Source of the DNA: Actinocorallia longicatena
GTDB lineage: Bacteria; Actinomycetota; Actinomycetes; Streptosporangiales; Streptosporangiaceae
Direction of reading: 5' to 3'
Assembly: GCF_039534125.1 (NCBI RefSeq)
Contig: NZ_BAAAUV010000001.1
Coordinates: 372,001 to 436,000, forward strand
DNA length: 64,000 nt
Shown: positions 1 to 8,034 of the stretch, in pieces
Layout of the letters: the number at the start of each line of letters is the position of its first letter
How positions within the stretch are numbered: position 1 is the stretch's first letter
Notes under the pieces: generated by a model
The model's database searches: none
The model's input: only the letters and a program-made list of their open reading frames with translations
What the model was told of the DNA's origin: nothing
Translations under genes and position numbers: made by a program

Positions 1-1
1 C

Positions 2-1633
2 GGCTTCGACCGCACCTTCACCGCCGACGCCCGGCGGGTGACGCTCACCGGCCGGGCGGTGCTCACCGACACCGCGCTGGCCGACCGGTACAGCCGATTC
101 TCCCAGCTGCCGTCCGCTTCGGCGAGCAGCCAGGCCCACGGCGGGACCGCCACCTGGGCCAGGGCCGCTTTCGACGGCGATCCGGCCACCACCTGGCTGC
201 CCGACGCCGCGGACGACCGGCCCGAACTCGTCCTCAAATGGAAGGACACGAAGCGGATCGACCGGATCACGGTGACCCGGCCGCCCGCCGCCAGGTCCGT
301 CGTCCCCATCGCGATCACCGGTGACGACGGCTCGCTGAGGGCCGGGATCCTGGACGGCACCGGCGTCTTCACCTTCAAGGCGCTCCGGAGCAGCGGCCTG
401 CGGATCTCGTTCGGCACCGCGGCCGAGAACGTCCAGGTCACCGATGTGGTGGTGCCGGGCGTCCGGCCGGTCGCCGCGGCACCCCAGGCGCCCTTCGCGC
501 TCCCCTGCGGGCTCGGGCCGCCCCTCGACGTCAACGGCGTCACCGTCGCGACCAAGGTCCGCGGCACCCACGGCGACGTCATGAACGGACGGCCGCTGCG
601 GTTCACCTCCTGCGGCCAGGCCGCGCTCGCCACCGGCGCCAACCGGGTCCGGTCGTGGACCTACTCGCCCTTCCGGATCGAGGATCTGGCCGTCGGAGCC
701 GAGGCCCTGCCGCCCGCGCCCACCGAGACCGCGCTCAGCGCCGCCCGGGTGCTCTCCTGGACGGCGACGTCCCGCAGGATCGAGGTGACGACGGACTCCG
801 CCGCCTTCCTCACCGTCGCGGAGAACCAGAACAAGGGCTGGACGGCCTCCCTCGGCGGCGAGCGGCTGCGGCCGGTGCGGCTCGACGGGTGGCGCCAGGG
901 CTTCGTGGTCCCCGCGGGCTCCCAGGGGGTCGTCACCCTGACCTTCGGCCCCGACCGGAGCTACCGGGCGGGCCTGGCGGCGGGGCTGGCCGGGCTGGCC
1001 CTGGTCGCCGCGGTCGCGGCGACGGCGCGCCGGCGCGTCACCCGGCCGGAGAGCCCCGCCGCGCGGAAGGGCCTGCCGGGACTCCTCGGGATCCCGGCGG
1101 GGGCGCTCGCCGGGTTCTGGGTCGCGGGCCTTCCCGGCACCGCGGTCGTGACGGTGCTGGTGACGGTCCTCGTGGCGGGGCGCAGGTTCCGCGCCCTGCG
1201 CTCACCCTGGCCTGCTCCCGCTCTGCTCGGGCTGGCCGGCGCGATCACCGCCGTGGGCCTGGCCCGGGGCTCGGACGTCCTGACCGACCAGGTCCCCCAG
1301 CTGCTGTGCTGCGCCGCGGTCGCGGCGATCGTCGCGGCGGTCGCGGACCGTCAGGCGGGTGCCGAGCCTGCGGACCGGCTCCTCGAGGAGCCGGTGGGAG
1401 AGCTCGGCCACCGGGACGGTCACGGCCAGGGCGAGCGCGAGGACGAGAAGGTAGGGCGCCTCGCGCATCCACGGGCCGATCACCCGGGCGAGCCCGAGCA
1501 GCAGCAGGGCGTGCCAGAGGTAGATCCCGTAGGAGACGACGCCGAGCCTGCTCATGACCCGGCCCCCGAAGAACAGGGCGAGCGGGTGCCGGTTGCCGGG
1601 GTGCAGGGCCAGCGGGGCGATGAACAGCACTGA
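2..1633 (+). CDS. C-terminal part of AftD-like alpha-(1->3)-arabinofuranosyltransferase (5' end outside window)
   Basis: The frame is open from base 2, so the gene begins upstream of the window; the GTG at 38 is probably internal. What is visible matches the C-terminal half of AftD-type membrane arabinofuranosyltransferases. A discoidin-like (F5/8C) carbohydrate-binding domain with FDGDPATTWLPD comes first (about 90-440). A beta-sandwich with SWTYSPFRI and ENQNKGWTA follows, then three or four membrane helices (about 960-1350). The family adds arabinofuranose to cell-wall or lipoglycan arabinan from the outer face of the membrane. Homology to known proteins should end near base 1360. The remaining 90 or so codons are antisense to the convergent acyltransferase and are rich in Glu, Arg and Gln, so they are probably read-through rather than domain. 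It heads a run of glycan genes. Confidence 0.82.
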   Translation, partial: GFDRTFTADARRVTLTGRAVLTDTALADRYSRFSQLPSASASSQAHGGTATWARAAFDGDPATTWLPDAADDRPELVLKWKDTKRIDRITVTRPPAARSVVPIAITGDDGSLRAGILDGTGVFTFKALRSSGLRISFGTAAENVQVTDVVVPGVRPVAAAPQAPFALPCGLGPPLDVNGVTVATKVRGTHGDVMNGRPLRFTSCGQAALATGANRVRSWTYSPFRIEDLAVGAEALPPAPTETALSAARVLSWTATSRRIEVTTDSAAFLTVAENQNKGWTASLGGERLRPVRLDGWRQGFVVPAGSQGVVTLTFGPDRSYRAGLAAGLAGLALVAAVAATARRRVTRPESPAARKGLPGLLGIPAGALAGFWVAGLPGTAVVTVLVTVLVAGRRFRALRSPWPAPALLGLAGAITAVGLARGSDVLTDQVPQLLCCAAVAAIVAAVADRQAGAEPADRLLEEPVGELGHRDGHGQGEREDEKVGRLAHPRADHPGEPEQQQGVPEVDPVGDDAEPAHDPAPEEQGERVPVAGVQGQRGDEQH

Positions 1634-2515
1634 GCCGGCGCCGTACAGCAGGATCCGCAGCGAGGAGGACCAGAAGTCGTCGAAGCCGAAGTTCATGCCC
1701 CACGGCCCGGTCAGCTCGGTGCAGGCGATCACGTACAGCAGCCCGGCGGCGAGCCAGCACTCGGTGAGGGCGGAGCCCACGGTCACGCAGAAGCGGCGGA
1801 CGGGACCCTCCGGCTCGGCGGCCGACCAGGCGGCCACGACGGCCAGCGCCATCCCGAGCGCGAACCAGGGCAGGCTGCGCGGCAGCCACATGCCCATCTG
1901 CGGCCGCCACTCCGGGTTGTAGGTGAAGTACTGGTACACCAGGCAGCACGGCCACAGCAGCGCCAGCGCCGTGAGCACCCGCCGCGCCCGCACCGCCGAA
2001 GCGGTCGCCCTGCGGCCGGCGCAGCCCGCGAGGACCAGCCCGAGCAGCGGCAGGACGGCGTAGAACGACATCTCCACCGGGATCGTCCAGAGATGGTAGA
2101 GACCGGTCGGCCCGGTGCCCTGCCACCACGGCGACGGGTCGTAGACGGCGACCATGCCGAGCAGTTCCAGCCAGGTCCCGAGCTCGTCCACGTGCTCGCG
2201 GTTGAAGGCGAACAGGCCGATCGCGACGGTCAGCCAGAACGCCGGCACCACCCGCCACACCCGCCGCCACAGATAGGGGACGGTCGAGGGCCGTGACCGG
2301 TGACCGAAAAGCGCCGCAGCCCAGGGCCGGTACAGCAGCAGCCCCGACAGGACGAAGAAGATCGCGACGCCGCTGTCGCCGTGCCCGACCAGCAGGGCCA
2401 GGACACCGGGCTGTGTCGTCAGCCCGGTCTCCCCGGCCACGTGCAGGGCGAGGACGAGCAGGACCGCGACGGCCCTGGCACCGTCCAGGGAGTTCTGGTG
2501 GGGAGCGGAGGACAT
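1202..2515 (-). CDS. Membrane acyltransferase, acyltransferase_3 (OafA-like) family
   Basis: Integral membrane O-acyltransferase that probably acetylates or acylates an envelope sugar. The N-terminus has the family signature NSLDGARAVAVLLVLALH, followed by VAIFFVLSGLLLYRPW and about ten hydrophobic helices, ending in the usual SHRLLEEPV segment. The ATG at 2515 is chosen because the family motif starts eight residues later; the frame is open to 2620, and GAGGAAG lies very close to this ATG, so an upstream start at 2551 cannot be excluded. The last 45-60 codons run antisense through the end of the AftD-like gene and look like read-through. It is divergent from the glycosyltransferase at 2650 and fits an envelope polysaccharide cluster. 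Confidence 0.8.
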   Translation of the reverse strand: MSSAPHQNSLDGARAVAVLLVLALHVAGETGLTTQPGVLALLVGHGDSGVAIFFVLSGLLLYRPWAAALFGHRSRPSTVPYLWRRVWRVVPAFWLTVAIGLFAFNREHVDELGTWLELLGMVAVYDPSPWWQGTGPTGLYHLWTIPVEMSFYAVLPLLGLVLAGCAGRRATASAVRARRVLTALALLWPCCLVYQYFTYNPEWRPQMGMWLPRSLPWFALGMALAVVAAWSAAEPEGPVRRFCVTVGSALTECWLAAGLLYVIACTELTGPWGMNFGFDDFWSSSLRILLYGAGSVLFIAPLALHPGNRHPLALFFGGRVMSRLGVVSYGIYLWHALLLLGLARVIGPWMREAPYLLVLALALAVTVPVAELSHRLLEEPVRRLGTRLTVRDRRDDRRDRGAAQQLGDLVGQDVRAPGQAHGGDRAGQPEQSGSRPG

Positions 2516-2649
2516 CTTCCTCAGGGTCTCCCACCCCGGCCACGGCAGCATTGTCGCCGAGGCCAAAATAGCTCGTGACCGCCGATGATGACCCCGGCGA
2601 TGCCCCGTGACTACCTTCATGCTGCCCCCGTCACGGAAGGAGCGCGCCG

Positions 2650-3423
2650 ATGAGCCCGATCGCGGTCGAAATCGTCGTTCCGGCGTTCAACGAGGCGGAA
2701 CGGCTGCCCGCCGGTCTCGAGCTGCTGTGCCGGCGGCTGGAACGGCTGCCCGCCCGCGCCGCCGTCCTGGTCGTCGACAACGCCAGCTCCGACGCCACCG
2801 CCGAGATCGTCCGGCAGTGGCCGGGCGGGCCGGTGGAGGTGCGGCTGATCCACTGCGCCAAGCGGGGCAAGGGCGCCGCGGTACGGGCCGGGATCCTCTC
2901 CTCCCGGGCGGGGATCGTCGGTTTCTGCGACGCCGACATGGCCACCGATCCGGCCGTCCTGGACACGGTCCTGCAGATGATGCGGGTCCATCCCGTCATC
3001 ATCGGCTCGCGGACCCATCTCGGCTCCCGCGTCGAGGCCCGCCACAGCCGGACGCGCTCGGGCGGCGCCCTGCTCTTCCGCAGGATCGCCGGACGCCTGG
3101 TGCCCGGGGTCGGCGACACCCAGTGCGGATTCAAGTTCTTCCACGGCGACCTCGCCCGGCAGGCCGCCCGGCGGCAGCGCAGCAACGGCTTCGCCTTCGA
3201 CGTGGAACTGCTGGCCCGCTGCGTCCGGATGGGAGCGGCGCCCGTCGAGGTACCGGTGACCTGGAACGACGTCCCCGGCTCGAAGTTCTCCGTGCTCCGG
3301 CACGGCCTGCCGGTCATCGCCGAGCTCGCCAGGATCTGGTTCCTGCTGCGCCGCACGCCCGCGGTCCGCGCCGTCCCCTCGGCGAGCGCCGCCGAGATCG
3401 CCCTGATCCGGCCGGCCGCCTGA
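2650..3423 (+). CDS. Family 2 glycosyltransferase, polyprenyl-phosphate sugar synthase type
   Basis: GT-A fold glycosyltransferase resembling dolichyl/polyprenyl-phosphate beta-glucosyltransferases, which move a sugar from a nucleotide donor to a lipid carrier at the inner face of the membrane. Visible motifs are VVPAFNEAERLP (residues 9-20), VVDNASSDAT, a GKGAAVRAG donor-loop motif, and the metal-binding CDADMA near residue 95. DTQCGFKFF, typical of the DPM/DPG synthase branch, lies near residue 160. There is no clear C-terminal membrane helix. AAGGAG sits nine bases before the ATG. The stop overlaps the start of the next glycosyltransferase (TGATG), so the two are translationally coupled. 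The natural acceptor is unknown. Confidence 0.85.
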   Translation: MSPIAVEIVVPAFNEAERLPAGLELLCRRLERLPARAAVLVVDNASSDATAEIVRQWPGGPVEVRLIHCAKRGKGAAVRAGILSSRAGIVGFCDADMATDPAVLDTVLQMMRVHPVIIGSRTHLGSRVEARHSRTRSGGALLFRRIAGRLVPGVGDTQCGFKFFHGDLARQAARRQRSNGFAFDVELLARCVRMGAAPVEVPVTWNDVPGSKFSVLRHGLPVIAELARIWFLLRRTPAVRAVPSASAAEIALIRPAA

Positions 3424-4553
3424 TGCCCCTTTCCGGCGGCCCGATGGCCCGGCGGCGGATCGTGGTGGTGAACTGGCGTGATCCGTGGCATCTCGAGGCC
3501 GGGGGCGCCGAGGCCTACGCCTGGCAGGTCGCGACCGGGCTCGCCCGGCGAGGTGCCCAGGTGACCTTCCTGACCGCCCGCGGTCCCGGCCAGAGCGGCG
3601 GGGAACGCGTGGAGGACGTGTCGATCGTCCGGCTGGGCGGCCGGTTCAGCGTCTACCCCCGGGTCCTGGGCTGGCTTGCAGTCCGGCGGAGCCGGTTCGA
3701 CGGCGTCGTCGACTGCCAGAACGGCATCCCCTTCTTCACGCCGTGGGTGACGTCGCGGCGGACGCCCGTCGTGTGCGTGACCCACCATGTGCACGAGCGG
3801 CAGTTCGGCGAGCACTTCCCGCCGGCCGTCGCCTGGCTGGGCAGGCTGCTGGAGGGGCCGGTGGCCCGGCGGGCCTACCGGCGGCGGCCCAGCGCGGCGG
3901 TCTCCCCCTCGACGATCCGCGCGATGCGCGAGCGGCTGAGCTGGGGCGGCGACATCCATCTGGTTCCCAACGGGGTCGAGCCCGCCACCTGCGTCCGGAC
4001 CCCCGAGCGGGCCCCGACGATCGTGTGCGTCGGCCGCCTCGTCTCCCACAAGCGGGTCGAGCTGGTCCTGCGGATGGCCGAGGAGCTGCGGGACCGGTGG
4101 CCGGGGCTGGTGGTGCGGATCATCGGCCGGGGCCCCGACGAGGAGCGGCTCATCGCGCTGGCCGCCGAACGCGGCCTGGACGGCACCGTGCGGTTCGAGG
4201 GCTTCGTCCCGCCCGAGCGGCGGGACGAGCTCGTCTCGGGGGCGTGGCTGCACGTGTCGGCCTCGGCCGGTGAGGGCTGGGGGCTCTGTGTCCTGGAGGC
4301 CGCCGCGCTCGGCGTGCCCACGGTGGCCCCCGACGTCGAGGGCCTGCGCGACTCCGTGCGGGACGGGATCACCGGCTGGCTGGCGCCCACCGCCGACGCG
4401 CTGACCGGAGTCGCCGACGCCGCGCCGAAGCAGACCTCCGACCCGGCGCGCCGCGCCGAACTCGATCTCGCCTGCCGCCGCTGGGCCCGCCGGTTCGACT
4501 GGGACACCACCGCCGGACGGATCGCCGACCTCCTCAGCCCGGGAAAATCATGA
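3423..4553 (+). CDS. Family 4 glycosyltransferase (GT-B)
   Basis: A 376-residue GT4 enzyme that would transfer a sugar from a nucleotide donor to a glycan or lipid acceptor in the cytoplasm. The N-terminal acceptor domain has GGAEAYAWQVATGLARRG. The C-terminal donor domain has VCVGRLVSHKRVELVL (about residue 200) and the EX7E motif, with glutamates at about 284 and 292 in EGWGLCVLEAA. The start overlaps the stop of the upstream GT2 gene as TGATG; an internal ATG at 3444 (MARRRIVVV) is an alternative. The stop overlaps the FkbM gene, so GT2-GT4-FkbM form one tight operon, probably building one envelope glycan. Confidence 0.86.
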   Translation: MPLSGGPMARRRIVVVNWRDPWHLEAGGAEAYAWQVATGLARRGAQVTFLTARGPGQSGGERVEDVSIVRLGGRFSVYPRVLGWLAVRRSRFDGVVDCQNGIPFFTPWVTSRRTPVVCVTHHVHERQFGEHFPPAVAWLGRLLEGPVARRAYRRRPSAAVSPSTIRAMRERLSWGGDIHLVPNGVEPATCVRTPERAPTIVCVGRLVSHKRVELVLRMAEELRDRWPGLVVRIIGRGPDEERLIALAAERGLDGTVRFEGFVPPERRDELVSGAWLHVSASAGEGWGLCVLEAAALGVPTVAPDVEGLRDSVRDGITGWLAPTADALTGVADAAPKQTSDPARRAELDLACRRWARRFDWDTTAGRIADLLSPGKS

Positions 4554-5281
4554 TCGCCTCATCTTCCGCCGCCCTCGCGGGCGTGCTGCCCCGCCCGCTG
4601 CTCGGCCGCCTGGTCCGGTCGGTCTACCCCCGGCTGGAGCCCGAGCTGGGCCGGCTGGCGGAGTTCGTGCCCGCCGGGGGGACCGCGCTCGACGTCGGCG
4701 GCTGGTTCGGCCCCTGGACGCAGCGGCTGCTGGCCAGGGCGGACCGGGTCGTGACCGTCGAGGCGGATCCGGAGATGGCCGCGCTCCTGGCCCGGACCTT
4801 CCCCCGGGCGCGAGTGATCGCCGCGGCCGCCTCGGACACGACCGGGACGGCCTCCTTCGCCGCGACGGCCGTCAGCCGCCTCGCCGGAACCTCGACCGTG
4901 TCCGCGGGCGGCGCCACCGTGCCCTGTGTGCGGCTCGACGACCTGGACCTGACGGACGTCCGGTTCCTGAAGCTCGACATCGAGGGCCATGAGCTGCCCG
5001 CGCTGCGCGGCGCCGCGCAGACCGTCCGGCGGGACGAGCCCGCCGTCCTGCTGGAGCTCGAGGCGCGGCACCAGCCGATCGAGCCGGTGATCTCCCTGCT
5101 CGAGTCGTGGGGGTACCGGGGATCGGTCCTGCACGGCGGCCGCTGGATCCCGCTGCGCGCCTTCGATCTCGAGGGGCACCAGCGCGACCATGTCGGGGAA
5201 CTGGACCGCGGGTTCGCCGGACGGCTGCTGCGGCCCGAGCCCCGCTACGTCAACTCCGTGCTCTTCCTGCCGGAGAACTGA
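4550..5281 (+). CDS. FkbM-family SAM-dependent methyltransferase
   Basis: A 243-residue methyltransferase of the FkbM type, which usually O-methylates sugars in glycolipids, polysaccharides or antibiotics. The SAM-binding motif I is ALDVGGWFGPWT (about residue 47), followed by VVTVEADPEM, and the FkbM signature FLKLDIEGHELPALRGA lies near residue 140. The ATG overlaps the GT4 stop by four bases (ATGA), so it is the last gene of the glycosyltransferase operon and a methylated sugar is the likely product. The last 37 bases overlap the convergent DUF3068 fusion gene. Confidence 0.85.
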   Translation: MIASSSAALAGVLPRPLLGRLVRSVYPRLEPELGRLAEFVPAGGTALDVGGWFGPWTQRLLARADRVVTVEADPEMAALLARTFPRARVIAAAASDTTGTASFAATAVSRLAGTSTVSAGGATVPCVRLDDLDLTDVRFLKLDIEGHELPALRGAAQTVRRDEPAVLLELEARHQPIEPVISLLESWGYRGSVLHGGRWIPLRAFDLEGHQRDHVGELDRGFAGRLLRPEPRYVNSVLFLPEN

Positions 5282-7083
5282 GCCGACGCCAGGATCCCCG
5301 CGACCGCCACGACGAGGTCGGCGAGGACCAGGACCGCCCGGGTGACGACGGCGACGGTCAGCGCCGCCCCGCCGCCGAGGGCCGGGGTCAGGCCGAGTAC
5401 GAGGGCGCCGTCCAGGACTCCGAGGCCCGCCGGCGCCAGCAGGAACAGGATGCCGCTCGCCCAGGCGAGGGCGTAGACGCCCACCGCCAGCGGCCAGAGC
5501 CGCAGCACGGGCTCGTCCGGGGCGACGGCCGCGGCCAGCACCCAGACGTGGCTGCCCCAGAGCGTCCAGCCGAGGACGGTCCAGCCGGTCGCCCGCAGGA
5601 CGCCCCGGCCGCTCACCGTCCGCTCCAGCGGGTCCCTGCGCGTCAGCCGCATCAGCGCCCCGACGCCGAGGGTCAGCGCTCTGGGATGCAGCCCGACCAC
5701 GACGGCCACCAGGACCGGCCAGTAGAGGGCCGGCAGGCGGGTGATCGAGAGGGCCAGCGCGCAGGCCAGGGTGATCGCCAGGGAGATCGCGGTGGCGGCG
5801 AGGGTGCGGCGTCGCGGCACACCCTCGTCGCTGCCCAGCTCGGCCATGCCGACGACCGACCAGACCGACCCGGGCACGTACTTGCCGAGCTGGCCGAGGA
5901 ACATCACCCGGGCCGCCCTGCGCCGGGGCAGCGGTGAGCCCAGGTCCGCGAGGATGGTCCGCCAGGCCAGCATCATGCAGACCAGGCCGGCCACCACCAG
6001 CGCCAGGGCGGCGGCGAACGGGCGGTAGGACAGGCCGTCCAGGGCGGCGCCCACCTCCGCCCTGCCCTCGTAGAGCCGGACGGCCAGGAACCCCACCGCG
6101 CACACGCCGAGCACCGGCCGCAGGGCCCTGGCCAGGGCGCGGAGGCGGCGGGGCCGGAGCGATCCCAGCCCCGCGGTGATCGCGCCCGCGCAGACCAGCA
6201 TCGTCCCGGCCGTTCCCGCCGCGGCCGGGACGATGATCGTGGCCGCCCGGATCCGTTGGGCGTAGCCGAGGGACCGGCGGGCGGCGTCCGCTCGTCCGGC
6301 CTCGTCCAGCCGGACGTCGGTGGTGGCGAGGACGACCGTGCCGGGCGCGGTCCTGGTCACCAGCTTCGCGACAGTCTCCTCACGGCGGTCGACGGGCCAG
6401 CCGGTCCTCGGGTCGACCCAGAGGGTGACGGTCGCCTCGTAGGTCCGGTCGGCGTCGTAGCGCTTCGCGCGGTCGAGCCCGAACAGGCGTCCGGACACTC
6501 CCTTGATCTCGGCGACCGGAGTGGCGGGGATCCGCTGGACGAACCGGTACGTCCCGATGCCTCCGACCTTCTCCTCGCCCGAGTAGACGGCGGGCCAGGC
6601 GCGTCCGGTGACGGGGTCGAAGACCTGGTGGTCGCCCCTGCCGACCGCGCCGATCGGCCACACGTAGCCCAGGCCCGACTGGCGGACACCGGTGTCCTTG
6701 GCCACCGAGGCGCCGCAGCAGCCGGTCAGCAGGCCGCTCCTGCGGTCGAAGGCGAGCCGCCAGGACGTCACGTCCAGTTCGGTTCCCGAACCCTCGTCCT
6801 CGGTCATCGCGAAGGAGTCCCAGACCGCGGTGCCTCCGACGCTGAGATCGGGGATCCCGTGCAGGGTCCTGGTGGTCGCGATCCTGGCGTCCGGCACCCG
6901 GACGCCGCCGGCGAGGTCGAGATAGCTGCCCGCTCCGACGAGCGACTGCCGCATCTCGATCCCCACCGGCGCCTTCACCAGCGCGTCCGCCGCCTGGAAC
7001 CGCACCAGGAACGCAGCGGAGATCCCGAAGACCCCCATCGTCAGCAGGATCCCCGCCATTACCCGCCGCTCAGGCACACGCAT
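5245..7083 (-). CDS. DUF3068 (PorA-like) domain fused to UPF0104/flippase-like membrane domain
   Basis: A 612-residue membrane protein joining two modules usually encoded separately. Residues about 10-30 form a membrane anchor. Residues about 30-290 match DUF3068 (annotated as the porin PorA family), with an extracellular part containing GLLTGCCG and a second helix near 285-310. Residues about 325-605 are a multi-helix domain resembling the lysylphosphatidylglycerol synthase transmembrane/UPF0104 family (LGQLGKYVPGSVWSVVG, PAGLGVLDGAL), whose members are proposed lipid or glycolipid translocators. There is no in-frame stop or frameshift between modules. The ATG at 7083 is chosen because the anchor starts there. 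It converges on the FkbM gene. Export or retention of a glycolipid is only inferred. Confidence 0.75.
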   Translation of the reverse strand: MRVPERRVMAGILLTMGVFGISAAFLVRFQAADALVKAPVGIEMRQSLVGAGSYLDLAGGVRVPDARIATTRTLHGIPDLSVGGTAVWDSFAMTEDEGSGTELDVTSWRLAFDRRSGLLTGCCGASVAKDTGVRQSGLGYVWPIGAVGRGDHQVFDPVTGRAWPAVYSGEEKVGGIGTYRFVQRIPATPVAEIKGVSGRLFGLDRAKRYDADRTYEATVTLWVDPRTGWPVDRREETVAKLVTRTAPGTVVLATTDVRLDEAGRADAARRSLGYAQRIRAATIIVPAAAGTAGTMLVCAGAITAGLGSLRPRRLRALARALRPVLGVCAVGFLAVRLYEGRAEVGAALDGLSYRPFAAALALVVAGLVCMMLAWRTILADLGSPLPRRRAARVMFLGQLGKYVPGSVWSVVGMAELGSDEGVPRRRTLAATAISLAITLACALALSITRLPALYWPVLVAVVVGLHPRALTLGVGALMRLTRRDPLERTVSGRGVLRATGWTVLGWTLWGSHVWVLAAAVAPDEPVLRLWPLAVGVYALAWASGILFLLAPAGLGVLDGALVLGLTPALGGGAALTVAVVTRAVLVLADLVVAVAGILASAQFSGRKSTELT

Positions 7084-7183
7084 CCCCCGATGCTGCCGCC
7101 CACCCCGTGCGGGCAATACGGCCCCGCCGCCAAGCTTCTTTGTCCCCCGGCACAGCACACCCGTCCTGAGCTGGGGAAAGGTG

Positions 7184-7651
7184 CTAGAGCTCCTCGGCGA
7201 GGGCGGCGAGCTGGCCGGTGACCGCGCCCCAGCCCTCGGCGAAGCCGAGCTTCTCGTGGAGGGCGCGGGCGTCGGGGTCGGCGTGCCGGACGACGACCCG
7301 GTAGTCGGTGCCGTCCGGGTGGTCCCGCAGGGTGATCGTGGCGGTCATCAGGACCGGGGCCGGGGCGGCCGGCCGCCACTCGCCGTCGATCGCGTTGGTG
7401 AACACGATCCGCTCCAGATCGTCGGCGGCGAGGAAGCAGGCGTTCAGGTGGGGGACGAACGCGGTGCCGTCCTCGCTCATCCGGGTCACGAAGGCCCCGC
7501 CGGGCCGCGGCTCCAGCCGGTCCACCTTGCAGTGCGCGGGGGCGGGCAGCCACCACTTCTCCAGCCGGGCCGGATCGGTCCAGGCCGCCCAGACGGCCGC
7601 ACGCGGGGCGCGGATGACCCGGTCCAGGCCGAGGTCGAGGTCGGTATTCAT
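7184..7651 (-). CDS. SRPBCC / AHSA1-domain protein
   Basis: A 155-residue START-like helix-grip protein of the AHSA1 family, which bind hydrophobic ligands. Family hallmarks are the N-terminal VIRAPRAAVWAAWTDPARLEKWW and the C-terminal LHEKLGFAEGWGAVTGQLAAL helix. The start at 7651 overlaps the stop of the upstream ArsR regulator as ATGA. This ArsR-AHSA1 pairing is common in actinomycetes and the two are coexpressed. The ligand is unknown. Confidence 0.85.
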   Translation of the reverse strand: MNTDLDLGLDRVIRAPRAAVWAAWTDPARLEKWWLPAPAHCKVDRLEPRPGGAFVTRMSEDGTAFVPHLNACFLAADDLERIVFTNAIDGEWRPAAPAPVLMTATITLRDHPDGTDYRVVVRHADPDARALHEKLGFAEGWGAVTGQLAALAEEL

Positions 7652-7986
7652 GATCGGTTCTCCTCGGTGTCGGTGACGAACTGTTCGAGGCGGTCCGTGC
7701 GCCCCTCCCAGATCCGGCGCTGCTCGGCCAGCCAGCCGTCGACCAGCGCGAGCCGTTCCCGGTTGAGCGCGCACGTGCGGACCCTCCCGGACTTGACGGT
7801 GTGGATCAGCCCGTTGGCCTCCAGCGTGCGGATGTGCTTCATGAACGAGGGAAGCGCCATCGGGAACTCTCCGGCGAGTGCGCCCACGCTCGCGGGCCCG
7901 TCCCCCAGCCGCCGGATGACGGCGCGCCTGGTCGGATCCGCGAGGGCGACGAACACCCCGTCGAGCTGAGCCGAATACTGAGCCAT
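7648..7986 (-). CDS. ArsR/SmtB-family winged-helix repressor
   Basis: A 112-residue winged-helix regulator with LADPTRRAVIRRLGDGPASV and a recognition helix in ALPSFMKHIRTLEANGLI. No cysteine metal-binding motif (ELCVC-type) is present, so it is probably not a classical metal sensor; this subgroup travels with AHSA1 proteins. ATG at 7986 is preferred to an earlier ATG at 8010 because it directly precedes the conserved region. The palindrome just upstream (8014-8029) is the likely autoregulatory site. The stop overlaps the SRPBCC gene. Confidence 0.86.
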   Translation of the reverse strand: MAQYSAQLDGVFVALADPTRRAVIRRLGDGPASVGALAGEFPMALPSFMKHIRTLEANGLIHTVKSGRVRTCALNRERLALVDGWLAEQRRIWEGRTDRLEQFVTDTEENRS

Positions 7987-7989
7987 AGA

Positions 7990-8034
7990 GCTAAGTATCT
8001 GCCTCCCCAAAGGTTAGCGCAAGGGCTAAGTATC
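7990..8034. promoter_or_regulatory. Putative ArsR operator with nested inverted and direct repeats
   Basis: TTAGC at 8014-8018 and GCTAA at 8025-8029 form a perfect inverted repeat around six bases, the layout of ArsR/SmtB operators. The decamer GCTAAGTATC occurs at 7990-7999 and again at 8025-8034, giving a direct repeat with 35-bp period that flanks the palindrome. The element lies between the ArsR start and the 3' end of the antiporter gene and overlaps the antiporter stop codon. Confidence 0.6.
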
